From the NCBI GenBank assembly GCA_902385025.1, contig CABMDX010000215.1:1-6419 (forward strand): a stretch of DNA of 6,419 bases, written 5' to 3'. This DNA comes from an uncultured archaeon. GTDB lineage: Archaea > Halobacteriota > Methanosarcinia > Methanotrichales > Methanotrichaceae. The notes below the pieces were generated by a model. That model did no database searches, was not told where the DNA came from, and was given only the letters and a program-made list of their open reading frames with translations. Of the stretch, positions 5,917 to 6,419 are shown piece by piece. Made by a program: the position numbers and the translations under genes. Within the stretch, counting starts at the first letter, position 1, and every line of letters begins with the position of its first letter.

Positions 5917-6281
5917 TTTAAACACCTACAATTATTTTGTTTTGAACCTATTTAAGTCAAGTGGCGAACAGGAATAGCCAACAAGGTAATTGCGCAACGA
6001 TATGCGGATAAAAATGCACACGTTCCCTAGATAATCCGGAGGCAAGTGTCACACTCTCCCCGTCGAATAGATAAGCGCGGAGATTTTGTATTCCGCTCTC
6101 AAAGACCAAGTATGCAGTATTCCATAGGTGCATTAATGGAACTCAAAATAGTCCCAATCAAAAATAGAGGATTGCTCCTTTATGCGAAGAGCCGTTTTGG
6201 CTGCATTTGCATCTCGCATGCCCCTTATCCATATTCTTTATCTAGGTTGGAGGCAAATAAAATATCGGAGATAGATGATTT
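5917..6281. other. Intergenic stretch without a convincing gene
   Basis: About 365 bases separate the divergent zinc-ribbon gene and the secreted protein at the right edge. The left end holds the zinc-ribbon promoter (TATA-like 5948-5956). An eight-base palindrome, TTGCGCAA, is at 5990-5997. GGAGG at 6038-6042 stands three bases before a GTG at 6046 that opens an 88-codon frame running into the next gene. Its protein (rich in R, I, S, no motif) does not look like a known family, and it overlaps the better-supported start at 6282. Near the right end are TATA-like TCTTTATCTA (6236-6243 region) and a second GGAGGCAA (6249-6256). I see no tRNA or other stable RNA here. Confidence 0.4.
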
Positions 6282-6419
6282 ATGCATTGCCGTAAAATCC
6301 CGCTTTATTTGAAGGTGCTCATCCTCTGTATATTTATCGGAACCGTTTGCGGACAGGACTGGCTTGTGGGAGGATATGTCGGATCATACCATGGTGACAT
6401 AGGTCAATATTTCACAGAC
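6282..6419 (+). CDS. Secreted or membrane-anchored protein, N-terminal part (partial)
   Basis: A frame opens at ATG 6282 and stays open for 46 codons to the window edge. The N-terminus is a standard signal sequence: basic start MHCRKIP, hydrophobic core LYLKVLILCIFIGTV (about 8-22), then CGQDW. Cleavage after VCG or near C23 would leave a mature start QDWLVGGYVGSYHGDIGQYF. The cysteine could be a lipid anchor, although the surrounding residues are not an ideal lipobox. GGAG at 6267-6270 lies eleven bases before the ATG and is the only ribosome site candidate; the earlier ATG at 6275 stops after six codons. The mature part is rich in glycine and aromatic residues, but too short to name a family. 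An extracellular or S-layer-associated protein is the likely class. Confidence 0.6.
   Translation, partial: MHCRKIPLYLKVLILCIFIGTVCGQDWLVGGYVGSYHGDIGQYFTD

Noticed and set aside
6046..6312. 88-codon plus-strand frame with GTG start and GGAGG three bases upstream
   Set aside because: The ribosome-like site is attractive, but spacing is tight, the protein has no recognisable feature, and it overlaps the signal-peptide gene at 6282. Kept only as a note in the intergenic entry.

Overview
The window looks archaeal and probably methanogenic. Genes have clear GAGGTG/AAGGAG-type Shine-Dalgarno sites and AT-rich, TATA-like upstream regions. The genes include a surface solute-binding protein with a dockerin-like domain and a CobN/magnesium-chelatase-like large subunit of the type found in methanogens. 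A Methanosarcinales relative (Methanothrix- or Methanosarcina-like) is my best guess, by inference only.

Layout. Bases 1-81 hold the start of a minus-strand gene that runs off the left edge. Bases 82-214 are an AT-rich divergent promoter region. A plus-strand operon follows: a secreted dockerin/Fe-B12-type ABC substrate-binding protein (215-1537), a probable 51-residue ORF with a TTG start (1543-1698), and a cobN-type chelatase (1695-5501) joined to the small ORF by an ATGA overlap. The cobN frame is interrupted by one in-frame TAA at 3306-3308, with strong family-like sequence on both sides. Downstream, 5502-5742 carries several stem-loops and T-rich tracts. A 57-residue zinc-ribbon protein is on the minus strand (5743-5916). 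About 365 bases without a convincing gene follow, and a secreted or membrane-anchored protein starts at 6282 and is cut by the right edge.

How the genes may work together. The binding protein would capture a metal chelate, corrinoid or similar ligand at the cell surface, and CobN would insert metal into (or otherwise act on) a tetrapyrrole in the cytoplasm. The partner permease, ATPase and the AAA+ chelatase subunits are not in the window. The most notable observation is the ochre codon in cobN. It is the only lesson in an otherwise intact frame of about 1268 positions, so it is either a very recent nonsense mutation, a sequence error, or a functional split or readthrough. I see no mobile element, CRISPR array, tRNA or rRNA, and no clear evidence of a wholly new system.
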